Shown: positions 42,247-53,240 of the stretch, in pieces
How positions within the stretch are numbered: position 1 is the first letter of the stretch
Layout of the letters: every line of letters starts with the position of its first letter
NCBI GenBank assembly: GCA_010093515.1
Contig: MU001673.1
Location: 1,477,222 to 1,541,221 of the forward strand
Length of the DNA: 64,000 nucleotides
Reading direction: 5' to 3'
Source of the DNA: Lineolata rhizophorae
Lineage: Eukaryota > Ascomycota > Dothideomycetes > Lineolatales > Lineolataceae
Made by a program: the position numbers and the translations under genes
Notes under the pieces: model-generated
Databases searched by the model: none
Seen by the model: the letters and a program-made list of their open reading frames with translations, nothing else
Told to the model about the DNA's origin: nothing

Positions 42247-43226
42247 ATTTAAGCCAAATCAGAGCGAGAAAAACAAAGGAAACGCAGAGCAATCTGATGC
42301 AAGACGCTAGGAAGCATGCCACGTGTATCGTTGTTTGTTGTGCAGATCGAAGAGGTCGAAGAAATGTCGTGGCCGAACTCTTTAGATACTGTTCTGGGAT
42401 GACGCTGTAGCGCCTTCCGCCCTTGAATATCGGCCCGGGTCCATTCTCGTTGCTCCTGGTGACTACATTGGAAGGTGCCAACCTTTTCATTTGGAAGCGA
42501 CGAAAGAATGCCCGCTGAGAAATCATCCAGGAAAGGAAGCGCCTGAGTTAAGTGAACAGGAAGTTACGATTTGGCGTATTCCAAGTTAGTACATGATAGT
42601 TAATGCCTCCCCGAATTTGCTCGGGCTGCCGCTGCCATTCACGCTCAAACCTCTCGACAAAAAGATTGGAAGCGACACTTGCAAAGTTTTCATCGCGCCG
42701 GCCGGCAATACCAAAGTGAGGCGATAAGCGGGCAGCCTGAAATTCAGTGGGCCCTGCAACAAGCAGTCTTTTCTATAAACACGCCCCCTAAGCTAGTATC
42801 CGCAGAACGTCTTGTTGAAAGGCGCCCTTCCGCCCAGCTCTTTGGACAGAATGGCCAATGAAACCTAAAAGACAGCCCCTTTCAAGGAGAAATTGGGCTT
42901 CACTACAGCTAGACTTCCGTCTTCTCGACCGTGGAAATGACGAGGAACGTGAGAGAAATTTCCATTTAAGGAAGCTTTTGCACCTGCGAAACGGCATGTG
43001 CCTACCGAACGCTGTGACGAGTATCCGCTGCGGTCGAGCTGGACAATGCATCTGTCAGGCGACGTCTACTATGCCATCATGACTAGGCCGGAATCTCACA
43101 GCTTTACTAGAAAGTTGGTCGGTACTTGAGTAAGAAGCTAATAATACAATGACGTTACATTTCTGTCCCATGTCGGCCGATGTTCGACAAAAATGCCCGC
43201 CTTATCCTGCTTCAACGAACTGCAGC
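42247..43226. other. Gene-free region upstream of the AA5 gene
   Basis: Lower GC than the housekeeping blocks. It holds the AA5 promoter; no gene could be supported. Confidence 0.5.
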
Positions 43227-43805
43227 TCAGCTCCTCCCGAAACACCCCCTAGCATATGCCGGAAGATTTCGCCTCTTGCTGCTCCGCATGCAGCTCGGAC
43301 AATCTCTCTCTTCCCGTATGTAGAGGACGACTTCGAACACATCGCACTTAACACGAGGCCCGAAGAACAGTTGAGACAGCGTCGGCCAATTGGTGTTGCC
43401 GGTTGGAGAACTGGAACAGTCCGATTTGGTTCCATCCACCACACGCCCGTTGACGTTTTCGGGCGAAGCATTTGGAATAGGTTGGATAACGTGGTGGCAG
43501 GTGCCGAGAGGATACCGATCGTCCGAGCTGGCTTGCCCGACATGTCCGGATCGTGTTCCCGGAGATCCTACCGGGAACGCCGCGCCACTCGATGACGGGG
43601 AAGGAGGGGTCATCGGAGGCTTGCCCGGCCCGGTCGGCTGAACCGACGGGTGTAATGGGTTCAGAGGGCTTGTCGCGCGGTCGACGCTGCAGGGCGAGCA
43701 TTTGGTGTAGAAGCTATCCCCGCATTTGAACTTACGATTGGTTAGCTAGACAGATTGATCTTCTTCGAACCCTTTGCATACGATGTGGAGCTTGTAGTGG
43801 CACAT
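43227..43805 (-). pseudogene. Possible relic of a small Cys-rich fungal protein gene
   Basis: On the minus strand an ATG at 43805 starts MCHYKLHIVCKGFEEDQSV, then TAG (43746-43748). The same frame continues LTNRKFKCGDSFYTKCSPC and stays open to 43227 (193 codons in total). Beginnings of the type MC-x-Y...C...C...CxxC are common in a family of unnamed fungal proteins, so the two parts plausibly belong together. The middle is Pro/Ser/Thr-rich and the end has DCPSCM. The TAG could be an ancestral CAG. This is a composition-and-pattern argument only, with no domain hit, and coding status is uncertain. Confidence 0.3.
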
Positions 43806-45478
43806 ATTTCGAGGTGAGTTCGGGCGACTTCTTGATGCTTTCAGCACGTTCTGCCGAATTTTGCATTGAATAGCATCAACAAGACGATGGTTCAAATGTA
43901 CCCGATCTCTCTCCATTGCGTTTTCACTATATTCTCTTGATCCTTTCCCACCGCTACTTCTGAGCGTGGTTTGGTTGTATGCATTCTTCCTCATTCTCCT
44001 GTAGAGAAGGCTTGAAAAGTCAACTTTCGAGGGGTCCCTCTGTTCGTTCCCGCTACGAAGACAGCTGGTCTTTGGAAAATCAAAGACTCGAGAAACTAAG
44101 GCAAACAAAAGTACTTCACCGCCACTTGAGCTCTGCCATGCGGTTGGAGGTCTTCGGACTCTACTCCTCCCGCTCACGGCAAAGCACCTCAACCCCATGT
44201 TCGGCACGGGTCGTTGCAATTTCCCCGTATACCGCTCTCGAGTCCCTCGGCATCAAGGCCTCCCCCACGCCACCCGACCCGGGAATTCCTAGAATCCTAC
44301 CCGTCGTTGCAACGCAACTCGGACCATCTCCCCGCCTCTCTGACGCAACGCCGACCCTACCAAAAGTCGAGCCAGGCACCCTAGATTGTAGGCGAGAGAC
44401 GATAAACGCGTGGATTCCACGTTCGTACCGCGTCCATATATGTCGTACACCCTCGGCCGGCTGGCTTGCCCTGCTCCGCTCCGCGCCTCCTCTTGAGCGC
44501 CAGCTCACACTCGCACATGCGGATTCCTGCCCAGATGCCCGGAGCAAGCGCGCGACGAGAAACAGCGGCTGCTGCCAGGCGCATATCGAAAACGGTGTCA
44601 GACCGCCACCGGTGTTCAACCTCAGACCGCCACATTAAGAGCACATGATGTGCTATTCTTGCGCCACGCCTGTATAGAACGACGGCCTGCGTTACACGAA
44701 CGTTGCACAAGGCGGGCTGAAGTCGGCCGCCGTGGGAGCGTGATCCCTTACACGGACTGTTGAGCGGGCTTTGGATTGTTAGATCGGAGAGGCTTCGTGA
44801 AGGCCGGGAAGTTAGTCCTAGGATGCGTCGGGGGTGTGTGCATCACGATGTTCACTTGACCAACCACTGGGTGAAAGATTTTGGCCGCGTGGCATAGCTA
44901 GGACTACTCGGACACAATGCAAACTGCTTTTAGATACAAGCGTATGCATGCGATCACAGCATTCAGGCGCAATACTAGGATCGGAAGGCCCGTCGGAGAC
45001 ACGCTGCATTCAATAGTTTTGCAGACGGCTCGGGGAGGGAGCACCGCGCAACACGTCTTTCAGTCTTCTAGGCGCATGACATTTTCCATTCCCCACCGTT
45101 CCTGCGCCGAAGCGAAACAGAAGAAAGAAATGGGGTACTTAATATATGGAAAGGCTTACATGCAGTGCCGTTGCAACATCGAACGAATTCTCGAACGGCC
45201 GGACGTGCTTCATTCCCGCTGAAACAAGCGCCACATGTTGCAATTGGCCGAAGGATGCAGATATTCCGGCCCGGAGAATAATGGAGGAAAATACTTCAAA
45301 CCGAAAGCGTGACCGAGAGTCTCTTTTGATCGGGGCTGACTTGGCTCGAGCAAGGTCCGACTACACGCACGAATCAGCCGGACTTGAGTCGAGCGCTCTG
45401 GCATGATTGATTCATCCGCCACATTCGCACGACAGGCGGTATCATGGTCACTTGGGCGAGCTGGCCGGCCAGCACTGA
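43806..45478. other. Gene-free region
   Basis: Mixed composition; several frames of 100-200 residues without motifs. Nothing supportable. Confidence 0.5.
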
Positions 45479-46681
45479 TTACGAAGTGCAACCGCAACTC
45501 AGCCGTCTGGCGATCCGCGCGGCCCATTTACCGCCCCTGCCGTGCTTCCAACCCTTCTCTTGGCGCCGCTCAACCGCGCTAGACCCGAACCCGTCACTTG
45601 CTTTGCGCGAGTGCCGACGCCATTTGAGGTAGTCGACCAGTCGTGTCTTTTCATCGTCGTCCTCGAAGAATGACATGTTTTGTTGCAGCGAATTCGAGTT
45701 GCGATGGGCCGGAAAGAGCCGCTCTGTTGGCGTGCCGTGAGATACCAGAGTGGCTTCTGACCTAGAGGGCTCGGGTGAAGTTGCTGGCCGCACTCTCAGT
45801 CCAACAGGCTTCCGCGCAATACTGTGCGTTGGTGATCCTGCTCTTGAGGAGCCTCGGCAATGGATTGAAGGCGGAGGGCCAAACGGACGGATGTTGAGAG
45901 TTGGCGTCTCAGATACGGAAGTGTCGATTCCAGAGCTAGGTGGTCGGGATGACGACAGCGATGGACATTGAGCCATCTCTATAGCCGATAGATATGGCCC
46001 TTCTCGAGACACGTGGGCCGGTGTTGCACTTGGCCACGTACTCTGGATCTTCGTGATGTTTCGCCGTTCGAATTCGCTGGAGAGGACGTCAGGCGCAGAA
46101 TTTCTCTCTACCGTCGAAGAGGCGTTGAAGGCAGTTGAAGAGGTGTAACTTTGAGTAGAGTTGCGCGCGCTTTGGAGCCGAGGCAAATCGGCGCAAGCAA
46201 AGTTACGGTGTCTTTGTATTAGGCTCTCTTTCTCAACATCATTTTCTGAATCTTCCTCTCTGATGACGGAAGACGCGATTGATGACTTCTTGTTGCTGTC
46301 GAATCCAAAGTCGAAGAATTCAATGCTTTTGGCCTCTTCCGGTGTACAAAATGGGGGAATAGGAAGCGAGGGTGTTTGATTGATTGATGCAGTCTCTTCG
46401 CTCAAATAACTGTTGATGAGTTCGAGCTCTGCGCCCTCAGATAGGCGCTTGCGCGGCGTGGATGGAGGGCATGGTGAAGAAAATGTAGAGATTTCTCTTG
46501 ATCTTGCTCTTCTTCGGTGGACCCTATTCACTCCCTCATCCCAACTTGAATAGGAATGCGGGCTATGCGGACTTGAAGGCGGGGTCTCCGAAGGAGGTGA
46601 TGAAGCAGGGCCCCCAAGAACAAAAGAGACATGACGAGGACTCTTCTGACTCTCAGAGAGAAGATATGAGCTTGGAGCCAT
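45479..46681 (-). CDS. Hypothetical Ser-rich, largely disordered protein (400 aa)
   Basis: A single uninterrupted frame of 400 residues that I do not recognise. It is Ser/Pro/Arg-rich and looks disordered, but keeps ordered islands: RHVSFVLGGPASSPPSETPP, EELINSYLSEE-like acidic helices, and KSIEFFDFGFDSNKKSS. The C-terminal KTRLVDYLKWRRHSRKAS is a basic helix, and the end is RIARRLSCGCTS. The paired cysteines after a basic stretch could be lipid-modified, which is inference. Open-frame length in this lower-GC block, where chance frames are short, supports it being real. Possible phosphorylation sites (SP, RRxS) are frequent. No neighbour suggests a role. Confidence 0.65.
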   Translation of the reverse strand: MAPSSYLLSESQKSPRHVSFVLGGPASSPPSETPPSSPHSPHSYSSWDEGVNRVHRRRARSREISTFSSPCPPSTPRKRLSEGAELELINSYLSEETASINQTPSLPIPPFCTPEEAKSIEFFDFGFDSNKKSSIASSVIREEDSENDVEKESLIQRHRNFACADLPRLQSARNSTQSYTSSTAFNASSTVERNSAPDVLSSEFERRNITKIQSTWPSATPAHVSREGPYLSAIEMAQCPSLSSSRPPSSGIDTSVSETPTLNIRPFGPPPSIHCRGSSRAGSPTHSIARKPVGLRVRPATSPEPSRSEATLVSHGTPTERLFPAHRNSNSLQQNMSFFEDDDEKTRLVDYLKWRRHSRKASDGFGSSAVERRQEKGWKHGRGGKWAARIARRLSCGCTS

Positions 46682-49117
46682 CTTTAGCGCTTCTGTGGGC
46701 TAGGGCCCTTTCGCGGCTCGCGCAAGTGAGATGCAAATCGATAACTATGATAATAAGCTCAGTCAAGGGACATGCCGATATTTCTAAGGGGTGATCTAGT
46801 ACACATGGTCCAAGCATACGGAAGCAAAGGGGGCCAGGAAAATGATAACATCGGTTAGAATTGACAAATTCTGTAGGAGTCTAAGAGTACTCGTTGTGAG
46901 GGCTGCGTGTTACCGATCTCTCGGATTCAGCGACAGAGGGAGGTGGCCCTGTTTTACCCAAGTCTCTGCCTGGTTTGAGCCCGTACTCGTACAGGCGCTC
47001 GAGTAAAGCTGCCGTGAATTTGGCTTCGTATGCCAAGAGTGGCAGTCGCACGAAGCAAGGGAGGGTGGCATCGCTGGATGGTTCGATAGGCGACCTGCAC
47101 CGGTGCCAGCCACCGCCACCCATTGATCTGCCTGCCGACGTCTGAATCTTTACCAGACATGTCACGTACCCTATCGCTCCGTAGATAATCAGATCGGAAA
47201 CAACCCGGTCGCTATTGAGCAGAGAAATTGTCGTGTATCGGGATATAGGGCGCGTATCCAACGAAACACGTCGCAAATGGGATTGATGCAAGGATGCCGA
47301 TGTTGAGAGGGGCTTGCGGTTGCCAGGAAAACTTGAGTGTGGGACTGTGGAGCACGGCGTCGAGGAATGTGACAATCCGCCCACTAGAATACGATGAGGG
47401 AGTTCCGTGAGACGCCAACAACAAAACGATAGGACCGACGTGCCATACAAGTAATGATGATGCGAACGAATAATTGTATAAAGATTCGGCGGTTATTTGC
47501 TTCTCATATGCCTCGATATGAAGCGTTCCTCATTCAATATATTGATATCGACAAGCAACACCTTGGGTCAATTCGGACGCGCGAACAGCAGTCTCCATTA
47601 CCGGACGAAGGGAAACGACGCTATCAGAGCACAGAGTAGGAAAACACTCTCCACGAACTCGGTACGTTTCGTGCGATGTCGCAGACTTGTCGTTGCTCAT
47701 GGCCGCCTTTCGTTGCACTTCGATTCAGAAAGCATCGGGTTGGCCGAAAGCGAGCGGGGCATCCCCGTGGCAGACCTATCCCATGATTTTGAAGGCTTGA
47801 AATGAGACGAGAATCCGGAATCCAACCGTTCACTACCGGGACGCGTGTCGATGCCCGGAATGTAGCGCGGCTCGCCGCAGCAAAAATTGTCGCGAAGTAG
47901 CGTTTTGCGAGAAAGTGGTGCACTCGAGGGCTCAAGGGCGCCGCTGCTCCACTCCCCACTCCGCACGTGCCTTGCTGGCCGGCCTCGAGGTCCCGCTAGT
48001 AGTTCTGTCACTTTGACTAGCCACTTTCATCGCGGAGTGGTAAGCCACAAGGCCACAAAATCATTTCCCTGGTTAGCAGTGCCTTGAATTGAAACCACCC
48101 AACCTTGCATATCGTATGATCAATAACTTGGGTTTGCGTGCAGTTCGCGAGACGTTTGCGCGACGCATTTCCAGAATCTTGTGATGTACGTTCAACTTGC
48201 TATGTTGTTCTTTTCCGATACGCACGAGTGAGCAATCAGGGCAAGCTGGCCACCCGATTCTGCATGCGTTATGCAGGAAATACTGCTTCTACCGAATTGG
48301 GAAATTGCCGATTTGCAGCACTAGTTTCAAGGCCTTGTTGGAAGTTCCCGATGCATACTTAATTTAGCATGTAAGTTTTCGAAAGATTGAGTAGGAACTG
48401 ACGTATACCTACATTAGAGCCTTGCTCACCAATTCCTCCGATAGCGGATCTGCGAGATCTCAATTTAATCGAAGGTCTTCCATCGTGGTTCACGGTACTA
48501 AACTTTTTGCGTTTAGTAGAGACGCATATGAAGCCAATAGACATCGGTAAGTTGTAAAGAAATTTTGCGTATCTTAACATTTAGAAACTCTCTTGCATAT
48601 AACCACTTAACAATCACCAGTATATGATGTAAGAACAATTGGTTTCATGTAGATATAAAGGCTGAGTCCGATGCTCGGCTGCAGTCTGCATTGTGCTAAA
48701 TAGGCAAACTGCTAATTACACCTATGCCTTCGTTGCAATTAAGCAGCTAGTTTCATACCTTGAAGCGCAAAATTTGCTGTAATATCGTAGCTTCTTCTTC
48801 TTTTTTGTTTAATCTAGAAACTACGAGTACTAACCATTTAGCAGCAACTAGTGTATACTCGATGCAATAGCGGTCTACATTGTTGTCATTTGTTAGATTT
48901 TATGCGGGTCCTAGATTAATTCACTCATGCTGTTTCGTCCTACCAAATTGACAACAGTGTAAATTACTTCAGCCTGGGTATCTACAATTAGCATTGGTGG
49001 GCTTAGGAAATTGTGTGCTATGATCTTTGAATATACAAGTATATGTAGTTGTGCCAGCGAACCCACAGTATAATCCGTGCCGCCGCAGCCGCGAGCCCTA
49101 CAGAATCAGGCGACTTT
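46682..49117. other. Gene-poor, AT-rich region
   Basis: From about 48100 to 49060 the sequence is AT-rich with dense stops. A minus-strand frame at 46881-47450 has some protein-like stretches but no recognisable domain (see rejected items). No gene called. Confidence 0.45.
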
Positions 49118-50281
49118 TCAGAGCTTCTCACTCCGTGCTATGACCTGCTCGTGCATCTCCGACACGGCCGGAATGATCAAAGATTCGATCTCCACGGCCG
49201 GTTCCCCCAAGGGCTCCTCAAGCAACATGCCGTCCTCGAGCTCGGCGGTAGCGGAGCCAGCGGCCTGCCCGACCAAGGCCTCGATGCCCGACACGCTCTT
49301 CGTGCGCCTGTTGCGCGGGACGCGGACCCACCTCTCGCCGTCGGGCGTGACGAAGACGACCTCCCACTTGCGGGTCGAGAGCAAGTTGCCGATGACGAGA
49401 TGGTGCTGGTACTTGTCGAGCGAGTGGCGCGCCTTGCGGACGAGCAACGAGGGCTCCGTCTCGAGCTTGAAGCTGACTATCACGCTCTCGGGCGCCCAGC
49501 CGTCGACGAGCGTCTTGAGGAACTTGGGCACGGGCTCCAGGTCGATGATGAGGGAGCGGCCTTCGGTGCGCGCGGCCGGCGGCCTGGGCGGTGGCGGCGG
49601 CAGCGCGGTGGCGGCCTTCCCGCCGCCCCCGTTCGATTGTTGTTGTTGTTGCTGCCTCTGCCGCTGCTGCTCCCGCTGCTGCTCCTGGAACTCCTCACCC
49701 GACTGGATCTTGTGTTCGACCATGCGGTCGGCCGGGACGAAGAAGTCGGACACGGCGGCCGCCAGGTAGAAGAGGCCGCGATGGCCCAGGGGCCGCATCA
49801 GCTTAGCCACCTCGCGCAGCTCCCACAGGTAGTCCGTGATGGTGACGAAGGAGAGGATGAGCAGCATGTTGCGCTGCTTGGCCTTGGTGTACTGCCTCAG
49901 AACGCGCGCCATGTCGGTCTGGTGCTCCTCGTCCACCACCACGCGGCCGCCCTCGTCCTCGCGCACGAAGTCCAGGAACGACCGCGTGTTGTGCGAGTAG
50001 TGCCGCGAGTACGGCAGCAGCGAGAACTGCCGGTGCAGGAAGATCACCGCGTACCCGGCGTCCAGAAAGTACTCGGCGCTCGTCGCGCCCCGCGTCCCCG
50101 CGCTGAAGTTGTCGATGAAGCGCACCGTCTGCGTCTCCAGCGGCACCGTCGTCCCGCCCGACGTCACCAGCACCACGCGCCGTCCCTGCGACGCGTGCTC
50201 GTCGATGAAGGCCCGCGCCAGCGTCAGGTGCGACCGCAGCCCCTCCGGCGGCGGGTTGTTCGTGAAGTATTGGTCTTCCAT
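49118..50281 (-). CDS. CAB2: Phosphopantothenate-cysteine ligase (Cab2)
   Basis: One exon; from the ATG at 50281 it encodes about 387 residues, close to yeast Cab2. It catalyses the second step of coenzyme A synthesis from pantothenate, joining cysteine to 4'-phosphopantothenate. Landmarks are [71 protein letters not shown] and [20 protein letters not shown] followed by [12 protein letters not shown]. An insertion of Gln/Arg and Pro residues ([15 protein letters not shown]) sits in the middle, in the loop after the SDFFVP motif. The frame is open 65 codons further upstream to an ATG at 50476, but that part has no similarity to the family, so I start at [14 protein letters not shown]. It is divergent from CSN2. 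Confidence 0.93.
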   Translation of the reverse strand: MEDQYFTNNPPPEGLRSHLTLARAFIDEHASQGRRVVLVTSGGTTVPLETQTVRFIDNFSAGTRGATSAEYFLDAGYAVIFLHRQFSLLPYSRHYSHNTRSFLDFVREDEGGRVVVDEEHQTDMARVLRQYTKAKQRNMLLILSFVTITDYLWELREVAKLMRPLGHRGLFYLAAAVSDFFVPADRMVEHKIQSGEEFQEQQREQQRQRQQQQQQSNGGGGKAATALPPPPPRPPAARTEGRSLIIDLEPVPKFLKTLVDGWAPESVIVSFKLETEPSLLVRKARHSLDKYQHHLVIGNLLSTRKWEVVFVTPDGERWVRVPRNRRTKSVSGIEALVGQAAGSATAELEDGMLLEEPLGEPAVEIESLIIPAVSEMHEQVIARSEKL

Positions 50282-51332
50282 GTCGGTTGTCGGGGCGGCG
50301 GCGGCGGCGGGGATGACGATCGTTCGTCGCGCGCGAAGGTCGTTGCTGCTGTGGCGGGGAGCTCGGGCAGACGGAGCGGGCCCCACCCTTCTGGCCGTCG
50401 TAAATGCTGAGCTCCTTGCACACGACGGGAGCTTCGGGGCTGTCCAGCGCGAGATCATGAACCGAGTCAGTGCCATTTGAAGAGCATTCTGGCGACGGAA
50501 TAAATTCTTCGCGCGAGGTCAAGGTTGGGAGTTTTACATCGGTAACGGTCGAGTTGTCCCGTACACGTCGCTGTTTCGTGTCGTATGATCAATATTTCTC
50601 CGCTTCTCGGGCGATTTTTGCCGGCGCTTTGTCAGGACAATCGTATGGCGCCTTGAGTGTGCCGGCGACTGCAAGAAACCCTTGTTACCAAGCTGTTTTT
50701 GAGGTATTCCGCAAAATCTCTAAGCAGGAGGTAGATAATCTCTGTGGGAAGACCCTTCCAGATATGAGGCCCAAGGCTTTGGAGACCCCGCATTGCTGGG
50801 CGCCACAAAGCTTGCTGTGCTGGATGTGGATCGCAAATCAAGCTATCAAGCCTTACGTGGTCGCCAATCGTAGCCAATAGCAGGGGCTATCTGGCCAGCC
50901 TTTCAATTCACGTAATTGCACAGCAAAGTGCCGCTCCAAATAAATGAAATTCGCGGAACTGGAAAGACTGCGGGATGAAGGCGGCTGCGGGGTCCTCGGT
51001 CCTCGGTCCTGGGCCCCTCGCCGAGCTCCTTATCGATAAGAGCGCGGGAGGATTCCAACCCCGGTGCTTCGATGCTTCAACCTTGGCGCCCGCCGGCGAC
51101 GGAGCAACGTCCATCGACTAGCCACACCCCGCGACAACCACGCCCGGAGCCTGCGAACATCCGACCGTTTGCTATTTCGCGCCACCATAGAGCCGTCTGC
51201 TCGGCCTCGTCCTGTCCGCACGACCTGTACTCGAGCTTTGTTGCGCCAGCGTCGACCTCAGCTCCCTTCTGCTTAGGTCGCTGTCGCTCTTGACCCCTTT
51301 CGAGTCGAACAAACCGAGGAGCGTCTGCGGCC
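50282..51332. other. Intergenic region between divergent CAB2 and CSN2
   Basis: About 1 kb containing both promoters. gtcctcggtcctcggtcctggg at 50991-51012 is a short tandem repeat. No gene is seen. Confidence 0.55.
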
Positions 51333-53240
51333 ATGTCTGATGACGATGATTTCATGCAGGATTCTGGGGAGGAGCAGTAAGTCGTCTTACGGATGGATCA
51401 GGGCATGCGCTAACGCAGAGCCCAGGTACGACTTTGAATACGAGGACGACGATGACGACGACAGCGGCGATGTCGACGTCGAAAACAAGTATTACAATGC
51501 CAAGCAGCTCAAGGCGGAGCAGCCCGAGGAAGCCATAGACGAGTTTTTAGGCGTGCCTCTGCTTGAGCAAGAAAAGGGCGACTGGTAAGTCCGTCGCCAA
51601 AAATCTAGGGTCCGAGACCTTTGAGCTGAAACGTCAACCATTAGGGGATTCAAAGGGCTAAAGCAGGCCATAAAGCTCGAATTCAAGCTCCACCGCTATT
51701 CAGACGTGAGCCCGGCCGATATTTGTACGCGACGCCCTTTACTAATGCTGTACAGGCCGTCGAACACTACAAGGAGCTTTTGACCTATGTCAAATCCGCC
51801 GTCACGCGGAATTATTCGGAGAAATCCATCAACAACATGCTCGATTTTATCGAGAAAGCGGCCGAAGATGACGAGGCATACAGCTACATGGAAAAGTTCT
51901 ACTCCCTCACCCTCGAATCGTTTCAGAGCACGAACAACGAGAGGCTATGGCTTAAGACCAACACCAAGCTCGCGCGGCTTTGGCTCGATCGCAAGAACTA
52001 CTTCCAATTGGCGGCGAAGCTTAAGGAGCTGCAGAAAGCCTGCCAGCTCCCGGATGGATCGGACGATCCGAGCAAGGGCACATACTCGATGGAAGTGTAC
52101 GCGTTGGAGATCCTTATGTACACGGAGACGAGAAACAACAAGATGCTCAAGGTACGGCATTATGCCTGCATGCTTGACGCATGATCATCATTCTAACGTG
52201 GTCGGAAAAGGCGCTATATCAACGCGCATTAAAAGTGCGGTCCGCGGTCCCGCATCCCAAGATCATGGGTATCATCCGCGAATGCGGTGGCAAGATGCAT
52301 ATGAGCGAAGGTAAGCAAAGCACTGTAACCTCAACCCGAGGCTGCACCTGGCTCGGTTGGGGGAATTAGTGTGGGCACAACGTCTAATCCTTCGGCTCCA
52401 GAGAATTGGGACCTGGCGCATAGCGACTTTTTCGAAAGCTTCCGCAACTACGACGAGGCGGGCTCGCTGCAGCGCATCCAGGTGCTCAAGTACCTGGTGC
52501 TGACGAACCTGCTGATGAAGTCGGACATCAGCCCGTTCGACAGCCAGGAGACGAAGCCGTACAAGAACGACCCGCGCATCCGGGGCATGACGGACCTGGT
52601 GGAGGCGTACCAGCGCGACGACATGGAGGCGTACAGCGACATCCTGGACCGCAACCGGGACCTGCTCGCGGACCCCTTCATCGCCGAGAACATCGACGAG
52701 GTGACGCGCAATATGCGCACCAAGGCGGTCCAGAAGCTCGTCGCGCCCTACACGCGCTTCACGCTCGCCTTCGTCGCCGCCCGCCTCAAGATCCCGCCCC
52801 CCGAGGTGCTCGACATTCTGCGCGTCCTCATCGTCGACGGCAAGCTGCGCGCCGCAATCGACCAGGCCGCCGGCGTCGTCGACGTCGACGCCCCCACCGA
52901 CGCCGCCCGCCTCGCCGCCGTCGCCCGCTGGCTCGGCGCCGTCCGCGGTCTCGCCGACGCCGTCCTCAACGACGGCGAAGGCTTCCGCGCCGACGACGCC
53001 ACCGCCGCTGCCGCCGCCGCCGCGGCCGCCGCGGCATCGCAGCAGTACGCGTCGTCGGGGGCCGCGGCCGCGGGCGTGCTGGGCGCAAACCCGCAGGCAG
53101 CCGACTTTGCGGCGAGCTTGGGGAGCGGTGCTGCTGGGAGGGGCGGCGCTGCCGGGAGGGGCGGCGGCAGCGGCGGCGGCGGCAAGCATCGCCGGGTCAA
53201 GGGTAGGGGCGGTTTGTTGGGGAAGAGCAACCTCGCTTGA
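51333..53240 (+). CDS. CSN2: COP9 signalosome subunit 2
   Basis: Six exons (51333-51376, 51426-51584, 51645-51705, 51756-52151, 52211-52310, 52402-53240) give about 532 residues. An acidic start ([23 protein letters not shown]) leads into the helical-repeat region: [40 protein letters not shown] and [20 protein letters not shown]. The PCI domain follows: [39 protein letters not shown] and IARLKIPP-type [20 protein letters not shown]. Csn2 is a core scaffold of the COP9 complex and helps bind the cullin-RING ligase that CSN5 deneddylates. All five introns are 49-91 nt with GTAAGT/GTGAGC/GTACGG donors. The C-terminus has an unusual Ala-rich and Gly/Arg-rich extension (from about DNA 52990) beyond the PCI domain, ending [19 protein letters not shown]. 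Confidence 0.95.

Noticed and set aside
46881-47450. 189-codon minus-strand frame with a protein-like stretch (RLPLLAYEAKFTAALLERLY)
   Set aside because: Parts look coding, but adjacent frames alternate without clear splice sites and I recognise no family. It could be a decayed gene, but evidence is too thin for a feature.
50282-50476. 65-codon N-terminal extension of Cab2
   Set aside because: The frame is open to an upstream ATG, but the extension has no family similarity and the length from the internal Met matches known Cab2 proteins.
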